Shown here piece by piece: positions 36,013-46,419 of a stretch of DNA of 64,000 nt. The notes below the pieces were generated by a model. The model ran no database searches. It was not told the origin of the DNA and was given only the letters and a program-made list of their open reading frames with translations. Each line of letters begins with the position of its first letter. The stretch's first letter is position 1. Origin of the DNA: Evernia prunastri. Its lineage: Eukaryota > Ascomycota > Lecanoromycetes > Lecanorales > Parmeliaceae. The DNA lies in NCBI GenBank assembly GCA_003184365.1, contig NKYR01000108.1:1-64000 (forward strand). The letters are read 5' to 3'. A program made the position numbers and the translations under genes.

Positions 36013-36424
36013 CTTGAGATTGAGCAGTGGGAAGATGAGCGAAGCAAGCTGTTGTGCTGGGTAAGCAGGCTTCGCTGTGACACAACCCTACTCTACCTTC
36101 GTGTGGCCGTTTCTGGGAGAGCTGCCAACAGCGCCAAGCTATACGAAATTACCTTACCCCAATCTCGGATAATTCTAGGGTGATCTATCTTATCACGGAT
36201 ATATCCGACAACTAGCGTGACATCAAAGCTTGGCTCTTGGCACAGCAGGGAAAAAGAAGGTTGTTGATCTCAGGTACGTACCTATCTACCTACGAGAGCG
36301 AGCCGCTTGTCATTCCTAATGAGCAGCCATATATGTTATTGGCAAGTAAATTCAACGCCGTTTTGTCAGAGCTATGGTGTAGTGAGTTGAGCCTCCACCA
36401 TCTCAAACATGTCAAAGGTGGAGA
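36013..36424. other. Intergenic, sds22 promoter
   Basis: No gene recognised between sds22 and the 3' end of the flavin monooxygenase, both on the minus strand. Confidence 0.4.
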
Positions 36425-38248
36425 TCACAAATCGCACCAGCTTTCATGGAGAGTCCGCAAATCCGTGTCTCCTGCCAACTTCAAGTAAGCTGTCATATCT
36501 GAACTCGGATCTTGTTCCTTCTTCGTCCAACCGTTTCCAAGATAGGCGAACCTGTTCCCGCTCGGCGACAGGTATTCGTATTCCCAGTCTTCCCAGCGTG
36601 GATCCCGCCGGACGGCCGTCACATGCGCAGCGCTTCCGGGCCACAATCCGTGAATGCGAGCCCCCGGTCGCCCGCCGTTCGCCCACGAGCTACAGTTCTC
36701 CGTCAAAACAGTGGTAGGGAAATACGCGTCCGAGTATTCCACGAAATCGTCTGCCGCTTGTCGCAGAGGCGCGATGGACTTGATCCGTTGAGAAGACACT
36801 TTCCGTAGGAGCTTGGCGTAGTATGTGATTTGCGTTTCCATGCCATGTGGGAAAGTGCCCGACGGGCCATTCGCATGAGGGCCGCCAATGAATAGCAAGT
36901 TGGGAAAGCCAGGAGTTGCGAGACCCAGGTAGGTGTACGGGAAACCGAACTCACCACCGGATTTCCACGCAGTCTGAAGATTGATCCCGCGTGAAACGAT
37001 CGGGAAAGGCGGTGTCATATCCGTATTCGCTCCTGTGGCGCAGAATACGGCGTCGACATCGCGGACTTCGCCATCTTCAGTCTCGATACCTCGCGCTGTA
37101 AATTGTTTGATGGGTGTCTGGATGAAGTTGACGTTGTCGGCGCATAATGCTTCCAGATACCCTGGACCTGGTGTCAATCGGCGGCAATGCGGGGAAAAAT
37201 CTGGCACGATGCTCTTGAGAAGTTCAGGTCTCCTCTCCAGACGCTTTGCCATTGTCCGAATGAAATCTTCGCGCAGGCTTGCATTCTCTTCCGAACCTCG
37301 GAATGCAGAAGCAAATCTCCTCCAGTACTTCTCCTCAAGCTCCTTTCTGAATTTTAGGTACTCAGCGGGGTCGGCAAAGGACTTGAGCTTCTCGGGCATG
37401 TAGTACTGCGGCTCCAGAGTCCGTTCATCACCTGCGAACGAACCGGCTATCCATGTCTTACTACGTGCGTAGTGGTCAAGGCGGTGAGAAATGATCTGCA
37501 GATTAGGAACTAATTGTATGCCGCTGGCCCCATTGCCTATCACAGCAACATTCTTTTCAGTGGCAACGAATGTTGGGTCCCAATCTGACACATGTCGAAC
37601 CAATCCCTGGTAACGTTCCATTCCCGGGATCTCTGGTAATTTCCAAGCATTGAAACGGCCGATAGCTGTCAACACAAAGTCCGCCGTTTCTTTATAGATC
37701 TCAGAGGATTCGACGTTGCGAATGGTCAGATGCCACTTGGAATCAATATCGTCCCAATCGATCCTTTCGATGCAACGGCCCAGTTTGAGATAGCGGTAGA
37801 CATCATATTTCCGGGCCAGGCTCTGCCAATAGTCTCGGATCTCGCCGCCTTGAGCAAATTCTTCCGTCCATTGCGTATTTGGCGAAAAGGTACACTGGTA
37901 GACATTGGCCGGTATATCACATCGAACCCCGGGGTAGGTGTTTTCAAACCATGTACCACCCTATGAACATCATTGTATTCAGTGAGCCCTGAGGATAGCG
38001 TTGACCCGTGAGTAAGGACTTACAACGTCAAGGTTCTTTTCGAAGATTGTTAATTCAATGCCTGGGACTTTGGCAGGAAGAAGAATGCCAGCAAGTATAC
38101 CGGACAGGCCCGCACCTATAACAGCGACTTTCAACGTACACAGATCGTCAACGGGACGGTTTTCAAGTTGAAGATTCGATACGGGGTATGAATTTGCATC
38201 ATGTGCACGAGCCTGCCGTGCCGGTGGTTGTTGTTTCTCTGTCATCAT
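36425..38248 (-). CDS. FAD-dependent Baeyer-Villiger-type monooxygenase
   Basis: Exons 38248-38024 and 37960-36425 with a 63-nt GTAAGT intron, phase 0, give 586 residues. Motifs in order: FAD-binding GAGLSG (45-50), GGTWFENTYPG just after the splice, the Baeyer-Villiger fingerprint YQGLVRHVSDW (192-202, with Tyr for the usual first Phe) and the NADPH-binding GNGASG (217-222). FCATGAN follows later. Such enzymes insert an oxygen atom next to a carbonyl or oxidise a nitrogen or sulfur, using NADPH and FAD. Substrate cannot be read from the sequence. It shares a 521-bp divergent promoter with the transporter at 38770, which suggests joint regulation. The first ATG is followed at once by a second, so the start could be one codon later. 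Confidence 0.88.
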
Positions 38249-38769
38249 TTGTGACTTGATGGACCTGATTGAAGTATTCGTCGTTGCGAGATTGAATGAA
38301 GCCTTTAATAGAAGGGTAATGTTGAGGTGATATCTCTTAGGTTATTGGTTCAGTCCGACTCTCGGTCACGGAAACAGTGCCTACGGACTACTTATTACAT
38401 GTCATCAGGTACTTCTAATAGCTAGGAAAGCCATCCCACAGAGATCTACTAGACCCCACAATCACAGATAAGGAGTCTTAGAGTGTTCCATAGATCTGGA
38501 AAACAAGTTGCTTTTTCAGACCGCGAGCACGTTGTTGATCGACAGTATGGCGTTATTCCTTTAGCGCATGCAAGATACATATGCATCGTGGTACTAGGCC
38601 TAAACCGAATATCTACCTTACCTAGTGTTCCAATGTTTTCAACGTCCCGATGGCGCAACGCTCAGAGATTCTCCATGTATAAAATCGTTCTTTTCAATGG
38701 GACATTACGAATTGACGTCTCTCTAGTCACCGTTACCTTTCACCAGTTTCGCTGGGAAGCTCTGTCAGC
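38249..38769. promoter_or_regulatory. Divergent promoter of monooxygenase and transporter
   Basis: 521 bp separate the two start codons, reading away from each other. No coding sequence lies here and no specific operator was identified. Co-regulation is inferred from the head-to-head arrangement. Confidence 0.4.
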
Positions 38770-40943
38770 ATGGTCGATGTCGGTCACGGTGTCAGTCTAC
38801 TAAGTCAGGGCACCGGATATGGAATCATCATCGGCCTTGGCCTTCTCTTCGCCGCCATCATTCTGGTTGCAGTGAAGATCCAGAGACTGTACCTGATGGA
38901 AGACTCGGGGCAATCCGAGATGTTCATGGTGGCCAATCGATCCGTGGGCACGGGCCTCACCTGTTCCGCAGTCTTCTCTTCGTGGATGTGGATCAACGAG
39001 ACCGTCTTTGCCTCCGTGGTGTGCTACCAGTACGGCCTCGCAGCGCCCATGTGGTTCGGGACAGGTCTCTCCTTTCAGATAGCCTTGATGGCCGTTCTGG
39101 GTGTCTTGACCAAGTTGCGGGTGCCGCATGCCCACACGTCGTTGGAGATCGTCCGGAAACGGTATGGCAATTCGGGCCACGTTGTTTTCGCCGTGCTCAA
39201 CCTCATCAACAATATTTTCGGTTGCTCGAGTATGATTCTTGCTGGATCACAGTTGGTTGTGGGCATAACAGGCATGCATCTAGCTGCTGCAACGACTTTG
39301 ATCCCCCTTGGAGGTGGGTGCACTATTCCCTGGTCTCGGAACAACGACTGATGAAAATGACATTTTGTAGTCGTTCTATATACAGCTGTCGGTGGAATAA
39401 AGGCAACCTTTCTCACTGATTTTCTTCATACAGCCATCGCTGTCGTGCTGATCATCTTTTTCACCCTGTCAGTGCTTACGAATGAGCATATCGGTGGACT
39501 TGATGGTCTCTACGATAAAATCTCTGCCAGCGCTGCGCAGCACCATGTTGTCGGGAACTATGCAGGGTCCCTGTTGACCTTCAAGTCCAAGGGCGCCATC
39601 ATGTTCGGTCTCATTCTCAAGTTCGGCAATCTCGCCCTTGTGACCATGGTACGTTTCCTGTCCCGCCACATGACGGGCTGTGCTCACACGTACCTCAGGA
39701 CACTGCCTTCTGGCAGAAGTCCTTTGCATCGGAAGTCCATTCTACGGTTCCAGGCTACGATCTCGCCTCCCTCGCCATATTCGCCGTCCCGTGGGGTCTG
39801 GGAACCGTCATGGGGCTTTCTGCAAGAATCATCGAGACCTTGCCGGTTTTCCCGACGTATCCAGCAAGGTTTACCGCTGACGAAGTTGCCGCTGGGTTTG
39901 TCATGCCGTACACAATCAAGGCCTTGCTGGGAAGCGGCGGCACCGTCGGTATGCTGCTCTTACTCTTCATGGCCGTCACCAGCACAGTCTCGTCATCGAT
40001 GATTGCCGTCAGTAGTATCATCTCATTCGACATTTATCGCACCTACATCAACCCCAAAGCCACCGATAAGCAGGTGGTCAACGTCAGCCATCTCGGCGTC
40101 ATCTTCCACGGGGTCTTCATTACGGGATTCGCTCTGATGCTGAACTACGGGGGTGCAAACATCTCCTGGGTGAACTACTTCTCACCCATCCTCACCTGTC
40201 CCGGTATCTTCCCTCTGATCTTCACCCTCATGTGGTCAAGACAGTCCAAGCTTGCCGCCGTGGTGTCTCCAATCCTCGGCCTCGCGAGCGGCGTCAGCGT
40301 CTGGCTAGGTACGACGCATGCCATCTATGGAGGCATCTCGTTCGCCACAACCGTGGAGCTGGCGCCGTCCCTCTACGGCGCTACCGCGTCGCTTTTCTCG
40401 CCGATTCTGTATTCAGTTGTCATATCGTATCTCAAACCGGAGCACTTTGACTGGCGCGAGTTCCTAAGGATAGATCTTGTCGGAGACGAAAAGACACTTC
40501 CAAGCCGCAATGCATGGTCTCCGGCTACCTCCGTCGCTGCCTCTTCACTGTCCACAGATCAGAAGCAACCGAAAAAGACCACCGCAGCTTGCGCAGGCGA
40601 CGAGAGCCCCCAGCACAACGCGGTCGTTCTCGGATCCGCCACGCCGTTGGGCGAACTGGTCCACCCCCTTGACGAGGAATCTCTCCACCATCTGCGCAGA
40701 TGGTACAAGATCGCGTGGATCTTCCTCCTCTTCGTCGTCGCCGTCACCTTCGTCGTGTGGCCGATGCCGCTGTATCGGGACTACGTCTTCACCAAGCCGT
40801 TCTTCCGCGGCTGGGTGACGGTCGCCATCTTCTGGCAGTTCTTCGCTCTGTTGGCGGTGGTGGTCTACCCGGTGTATGACGGGAGACACGAGATTTCAAA
40901 ATGTGTCAGGGGAGTGCGGACGAGTCTGAGAAAGCGCCGTTAA
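38770..40943 (+). CDS. Urea/polyamine transporter-like protein (sodium:solute symporter family, DUR3-type)
   Basis: Exons 38770-39313, 39371-39648 and 39699-40943 (introns 57 and 50 nt) give 688 residues, the usual size of fungal DUR3-like permeases. Many hydrophobic helices run along the whole length, beginning with GYGIIIGLGLLFAAIILVAV. The SSS-family features are FSSWMWINETVF, TAVGGIKATFLTDF right after the first splice and the long last exon with VTSTVSSSMIAVSSIISFD. The family moves urea or related small nitrogen compounds into the cell with H+ or Na+ across the plasma membrane. The hydrophilic loop near residue 585 and the basic tail (RTSLRKRR) should be cytosolic. Fungi carry several paralogues with unknown cargo, so urea itself is not assured. 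Its two neighbours are oxygenases. Confidence 0.88.
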
Positions 40944-41751
40944 AGGTGGGGAGTGGGCTACGCTTGAGGTCCTCGAGGTCCCTTGGGTTGGGTACTTGCC
41001 TATGATGATGATGGTGTGAGGAGATGAATAGATAGGGAAGACCCGTTCCAAGGGTCGAGTTCGCAGTAGGGATTCTTATCGATCTTCAGAAGGCAAGGTA
41101 CATAGATAGACACAGGGAACCGAGGGTGACAGCGCACAAGAATATTTCTTGAGCCTGTGAGAGTGTGTAGCAAAAGCTGTACATACATCGACTATCACCT
41201 AAAAAAGTGACAGCTGTACGATCTACCTTTCTGTTCCAACTTACCTACATTTGCGGATATTGACCTGAACAAATCCAGTATCGACATCGATCATGCAGAT
41301 TTCGAGACCTTTCCTCGGAAGATTTTCCCACCTCAATGCATGACCATTCCTACGTACTTCTAGGTCGCTTGAACAGGATTACACTGTAGCATTTTGCTCC
41401 CGAGGGAATACGGCCAGTAAGGAACACGATGGCAGTACCCAGACCCTTTAGTAAGCTGAGCCTAACCACTGAAAGGGAAGGAGCCCCTCTCCGTATATTC
41501 ATACCCAACGCAGCCTTTTTCCGCATGCACGCTAACGTCAGTATTGCGCCATTTGTGAAGAATCGCACGTTCGATGCAAGAATGACGTACTACAATGGAG
41601 AACTCGAATTTACTCCGTACATTATCATTTGGTGACGGTTAGGAAGATAGAAATGTAGTTATTACAGCTGTAGGGTAGTTGCTGCGCTGAATTCCATGCA
41701 ACGGTCAGTAGTGATTGAATTGTAGAGAGTCCGAAGTCTACAGATGCAACA
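40944..41751. other. Intergenic between transporter and FMN monooxygenase
   Basis: No gene seen. Frames such as 41429-41635 plus and 41350-41568 minus overlap each other and lack any domain. It should hold the promoter of the FMN monooxygenase. Confidence 0.4.
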
Positions 41752-43248
41752 ATGGCGACCACGAATGATGGATCTGAAGACCAACCCAGAGTATCCGAAG
41801 GCACACAAGGCCAGAAGGTGGAGAAGAAGCAGCTGATCCTGAACGCATTCGTCATCACCTCGCCCGGCCACCTCTCCCCGGGCCTCTGGAAGCACCCCCG
41901 GAACCGGACGACGGAGTACAACACGCTGAAATTCTGGACCGACCTGGCCCAACTCATGGACAGGGCCAAGTTCCACGCCCTCTTCGTCGCCGACGTCCTG
42001 GGCGGCTACGACGTCTACAAAGGCCCCGCGAACATGGGCCCCGCGACCCCGTCGGGCGCCCAGTTCCCCATCAACGACCCCCTCTACGCCGTCCCCGCCA
42101 TGGCCGCCGCGACGGAGAACCTCGCCTTCGGCATCACGGCCAGCACCACCTACGACCTGCCCTACGCCCTCGCGCGGCGCTTCTCCACCGTCGACCACCT
42201 GGCCGGCGGCCGCGTGGCGTGGAACATCGTCACGTCGTACCTGGAGAGCGCGGCGCGGAACCTGGGGCTCGACACCCAGGTCGAGCACGACGAGCGCTAC
42301 CGCGTCGCGGACGAGTACATGGACGTCGTGTACAAGCTCTGGGAGGGGAGCTGGCGCGACGACGCGGTCGTGCGGGACGTCGAGACGGGCCAGTACGCGG
42401 TCCCGGAGCGGGTGCGGCAGATCCACCACCAGGGGCGATACTTCAAGGTGCCGGGCCCGCACCTGTGCGAGCCGTCGCCCCAGCGCACCCCGCTCCTCTT
42501 CCAGGCCGGCACCTCGAAGGCCGGGAGGGACTTTGGCGCCAAGCACGCCGAGGCCATCTTCATCGGGGGCCAGGTCCCGGAGAAGGTCCGCCCCTCCGTC
42601 GACGCGATCCGCGCGCTCGCCAGGGACAAGTACGGCCGCGATCCCCGCCACCTCAAGCTGATCGCGGGGATCAACATCATCGTCGCGGAGACGGACGACG
42701 CCGCGCGCGCGAAGCGGGCCGAGCTGCTGTCGTACGGCGATAGGGAGGGAGCCCTGGCGCTGTTCGGGGGCTGGACGGGCATCGACCTCTCCACGTACTC
42801 GGACGACGAGGACTTCCGCTTCACCGGCCTCCCGGCGATCCAGTCGATCGTCAACGGCTGGGCCAGCACCGTGCCGGGCAGCGACAATTTGAAGTGGAAC
42901 AAGGCCCGCATCGTCGAGTACCTCACCCTGGGCGGCATGCAGGCCAAGGTCGTCGGCGGGCCCAAGACCGTCGTGGACGAACTGGAGCGCTGGGTCGAGG
43001 TGGCCGATGTGGACGGCTTCAACCTGTCCCACGTCACCAACCCGGGGTCGTTCGAGGACATTGTCGAGTTCGTCATCCCTGAATTGCGAGCGCGCGGCCT
43101 GTTTCGGACTGAGGTGGAGAAGGAGGGCGCTACGGCTCGAGAGGCGTATCTGGGGTCCAGGTGGCTGCTTGAGGATCATCCCGGTAGGAGGTTTCGATGG
43201 CATGCCGGCGAAGAGGTCCCGAGGTACGCGGAGGGTTCGGCGGCGTGA
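41752..43248 (+). CDS. FMN-dependent luciferase-like monooxygenase (NtaA/SnaA/DszA family)
   Basis: A single uninterrupted frame of 498 residues. It matches the nitrilotriacetate/alkanesulfonate-type branch of the bacterial luciferase-like family: LILNAFVITSPGHLSPGLW near the start, FVADVLGGYDVYKG, AFGITASTTYDLPYALARRF, then GGRVAWNIVTSYLESAARN (FMN site), RTPLLFQAGTSKAGRDF and the C-terminal LSHVTNPGSFEDIVEFVIPEL. Members use FMNH2 from a partner reductase to cleave C-N or C-S bonds. From about 41830 to 43080 the gene is far richer in G+C, especially at third positions, than the genes around it. With no intron, that allows gain from bacteria, though this family is also common in fungi. No FMN reductase lies in the window. 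Confidence 0.9.
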   Translation: MATTNDGSEDQPRVSEGTQGQKVEKKQLILNAFVITSPGHLSPGLWKHPRNRTTEYNTLKFWTDLAQLMDRAKFHALFVADVLGGYDVYKGPANMGPATPSGAQFPINDPLYAVPAMAAATENLAFGITASTTYDLPYALARRFSTVDHLAGGRVAWNIVTSYLESAARNLGLDTQVEHDERYRVADEYMDVVYKLWEGSWRDDAVVRDVETGQYAVPERVRQIHHQGRYFKVPGPHLCEPSPQRTPLLFQAGTSKAGRDFGAKHAEAIFIGGQVPEKVRPSVDAIRALARDKYGRDPRHLKLIAGINIIVAETDDAARAKRAELLSYGDREGALALFGGWTGIDLSTYSDDEDFRFTGLPAIQSIVNGWASTVPGSDNLKWNKARIVEYLTLGGMQAKVVGGPKTVVDELERWVEVADVDGFNLSHVTNPGSFEDIVEFVIPELRARGLFRTEVEKEGATAREAYLGSRWLLEDHPGRRFRWHAGEEVPRYAEGSAA

Positions 43249-43833
43249 GGTTTGTGCCGGGGAGGAAACGGTGGAAGTGGAAGATGATGAGCGGTCGAAG
43301 AGTTGTCGGTTGTTCGTTGCTGCTGTTGCCGTCAAACCCCGAGCTTGCTTGTAGTCTGGACGAGCGTCTGAACGATCTGTACTTCGTCATAGTCGTAACA
43401 TCTGGAGGAATAGCTAGTTCATGAGTTTGTCCGGGTTTCCAGTAGAACATTCTGTGATTGGGAACGGATCGTGGAAGGTTAGCAGAAGGAAGAGGGACGC
43501 TTGGCCTTGCACGGTAACCTGGGTGTCCGAATATCCAGGGTTTGGTGCTGTGAAAGACTCCTCAAACTCAAGGGCGTATTTTGCCCTGGGATATGTTGAA
43601 ACCTAGACTTTTAGATTGGGGTATCTAGTGTACAATAATATTACAAGTCTTTGCAGCCCCTTCGTATTCTAGCTGTAACTTTTGCAGATGACTCTAGCTT
43701 CTTCCATCGTCTCCATGAGTGCAGTGCCCCTTCATCCATTGCACAGCACGGCATGCTCCGGTAATTGCATAGATCACACCGCTCGATGAGCCCTCTTGCC
43801 AGAACGACCTGCCCCCTTAGAACGCCAGTGTGC
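43249..43833. other. Convergent intergenic region
   Basis: 3' flanks of the FMN monooxygenase and of Sec61 beta. No gene recognised. Confidence 0.4.
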
Positions 43834-44629
43834 TTATGATGAGAACTTTCGAGAGACCTTGGCGATGACTGTGATAGGAGAATTAGAACCATTCCGATCA
43901 AATGATAGGGCCTTTCCGGCGACAAGCATTGCAGGAGGAGGAGTGTACTTACTGTGTAAGGCCACAACGCTGAATATGAACCCCAGTGAAAGCACAAGCA
44001 CTACCACCGGGTCCACCTTAAGTCCGGGGGACTCATCGGTGTACAGTCCTAGATCAGGAAACCACTCATCAGTTCTCGTATCCCAATAGGACCGACTCCG
44101 CGAAGAGATATGACTGTGGATGGCTTGAAGGCTTTTTCACTCCACACCGCCCAGATCCTCAAGTCCATCACATGTCGAAACCTTCACGACCAAGCGCCAG
44201 CGCATCTCTTCCCACAAGCACACATCGCAAGGCATGAACATACGTAGCATAGTACTCGAGCTTCCTCCAGCCCCTGCCGCCCTCGTGCTCGTCGGCCTCG
44301 CATTCGCAACTTTATCCGCTCTGTCCGCTGCCGCTTTCCTCCTTATGGCAGTCTTGGGCCCGCCAGGTGGCGAAAGGTTTCGTCCGCTGCTCACGCCCGC
44401 GGAAGCTGGTGGAGAGATGGGGGAGGATGGGCGTGGTGAAGACTGGAGGAGTATTAGCCATTACTTTTGCAACGTTTGGATGATTCGCGAGAGGGCATAG
44501 GAGCATGCGGTAGGCGCGTGAACAACATATGAGGCAGGAGGGTAGGCCGCAAGGTAAAGGTCACTGAAGCATTCCGAAAGACATGGATTGGTAAGGATGG
44601 GATGCCGGCGCGAGCTGCATACATACCAT
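43834..44629 (-). CDS. sbh1: Sec61 beta subunit of the ER protein translocon
   Basis: Four exons: 44629-44627, 44442-44244, 44048-43953 and 43868-43834. They give 110 residues. The first exon is only the ATG, followed at once by GTATGT, with a 184-nt intron. Hallmarks: Ser/Pro-rich N-terminus, GPKTAIRRKAAADRADKVANARP, GAGGSSSTMLRLYTDESPG across the second splice, then a single tail-anchor helix DPVVVLVLSLGFIFSVVALH and the lumenal end IIAKVSRKFSS across the third. The protein is held in the ER membrane by that helix and assists the Sec61 channel in importing proteins. No other start fits, because a stop lies just upstream of exon 2 in frame. Introns 2 and 3 are 195 and 84 nt. Confidence 0.93.
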
Positions 44630-45144
44630 TGTGAAAGTGCGTACAGCGGGCCCACTTCGGAAAGAATCGCCGCAGATAGACTGGTGTTTCTTGGAGAGAA
44701 GTTGTCGCTTGAAGAGTGGTACGATATTTTTTATTCGATGGGGTTCGGTGGAGCTTTTGTAGAAGTTTGAAGAGGACAACGATTTCTTTTATTTCCAGGC
44801 GGCGCTAGTGGGCTGTAAGGCTGAAATCCGGGGTGAGAAGCGCCAAGACTTCAATGTGTCGTTCCTACATATTTTGCGCAGTACCACTACAAGAAAGACA
44901 ATTCGCTTCAGGTATAGTATAGGCTTGGATTGGAACAATTATAAAATCAAGTCACCCCATCCTGAGATACTTAATTTGGGCTAGTGACTTGGTGGTGTGG
45001 ACCTGAAGTGAACTTTGATTGGGTTTGCATTCATCAGTCGCTACGATCATGCTGCTATGCTACCTATGCCTGCTGGAGGAGCGATAGTGCAGCAATTGTT
45101 GTTTCCACTTCGCCCAACCGTATCCTCAACGTTCCAATCGTCAC
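44630..45144. other. Intergenic, promoter of the Sec61 beta gene
   Basis: No gene seen between the Sec61 beta start and the 3' end of the eL20 gene. Confidence 0.4.
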
Positions 45145-46103
45145 CTAAGCAAATGTGGCGGGTCGGTGCGGGGAGAATAAAGCCTTGCTGGTGGCCTTAG
45201 GTACACGGTGAGGAAGAGGGAATTTGAGGTCCTTGGTGAGCAATTGCTTGATGTAGGCGCGCTTGACATCGTCGGTCTTCTCAAGCTCGACGACTTTGAG
45301 GATCTGTAACCCCAAGGCATGTCAGTAATTTGAATTGGTGCTTTGGGTGAAGATGGCTGCCATACGTGGATTGACCTAAAGCGGGCTCTATGTCTCGCGG
45401 CCATGTCTTGGTAAAGAGCATCCACCGCCTCTGTTCTCGACATCTCTCGATACTCCTTGTACATGTTGTGGGTACCCGAGCGCGAGTCGTAGCGGATCCA
45501 GATGCCAAAGTTCTTGACCTTTGTAGGGCGTCTTTCATGTATCTAACCATTTACACTCGTCAGCCCATGCTCTGCTAGTTCTGCAAGCTTCCGCTATCAC
45601 TTTCTCCTGGACAATGAGTTGCTGCAGGGTCCGTACCACATTGATCGTGATAATCTCGCCATTTGACTTCTTGACCTTCCTCAACTTCATCAAAAAGTAC
45701 CAGAATCTCGATTTAGCGACGACTGTGTTTGGTGCGAATATTCTCATGCGGTAGAGCTTTGGCGTTGTGTTCGTCTCTGTTGGCAGATGACGCCCGATGA
45801 CTTGGTATTCGTTGAGGCGCCCTGGAAACCATTCAATTAGCACCCAGCTCAATCAAACCCTCGAAAGTTCCTCATGTGCATGCTCCGCGCTTCGTCCTTT
45901 CTCAGGTCTGCTAGCAGCCTTCCGGGCGGCGCCATTTCATTCGTAGTTTATCCTCTGTCCGAGTTGTCGCTGAAATAGGGTCGCTCGTTCTTTGCACATG
46001 CGTACCGCCAAAGTTGCATGCGGTGTACCAAGTGATTTGGAGGAGGCAGAGGGAGATCGCAGTTTCAGGACGGAGCTGAGAGGTTGAGAAGTAGCTTACC
46101 CAT
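45145..46103 (-). CDS. rpl20: 60S ribosomal protein eL20 (L18a)
   Basis: Four exons: 46103-46100, 45821-45637, 45542-45366 and 45303-45145. They give 174 residues, matching the family. Exon 1 is four bases (ATGG) and splices over a 278-nt intron to GRLNEYQVIGRHLPTE. Next come RIFAPNTVVAKSRFWYFL, then across splices IHERRPTKVKNFGIWIRYDS, GTHNMYKEYREMSRTEAV and the C-terminal VVELEKTDDVKRAYIKQLL. This is a structural protein of the large cytosolic ribosomal subunit. Other introns are 94 and 62 nt with a CTGAC branch site in the first of these. The last 18 residues are less conserved than usual. It is divergent from CSN12 over a 316-bp spacer. Confidence 0.94.
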
Positions 46104-46419
46104 CTATATATTCATCAGTAAAGATACATTAAAGGCTTACAGATTGTACTCACCGTGATCTATCTAGCCAGGGACTCTCAACGGTTGTCAATGTTGGAGG
46201 TGATTTTCGTAGGTCGTGGTCAATTTCGGTGTGCTGGGATTTAGCGAGGCGCGCTAATTTCAGCCTTACCAGGCCGAGATCTAAGGTACACTCGCGGTTT
46301 CCTCATTTACAATTCACCACCCTTGCAACGACCATTCGATAATCATTCACAAACTTGAAGGTTCACACGGGACTATGAGATGATCGTAGCCCCGCAGGAT
46401 CGTGTTCAAAGAGACCGTC
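46104..46419. promoter_or_regulatory. Divergent promoter of rpl20 and csn12
   Basis: 316 bp between two start codons facing away from each other. No named ribosomal-promoter box was found by eye. Confidence 0.4.

Noticed and set aside
41662..43335. 557-codon minus-strand frame over the FMN monooxygenase
   Set aside because: It is the antisense shadow of a very GC-rich gene whose sense frame has clear family motifs. Several other long frames there have the same cause.
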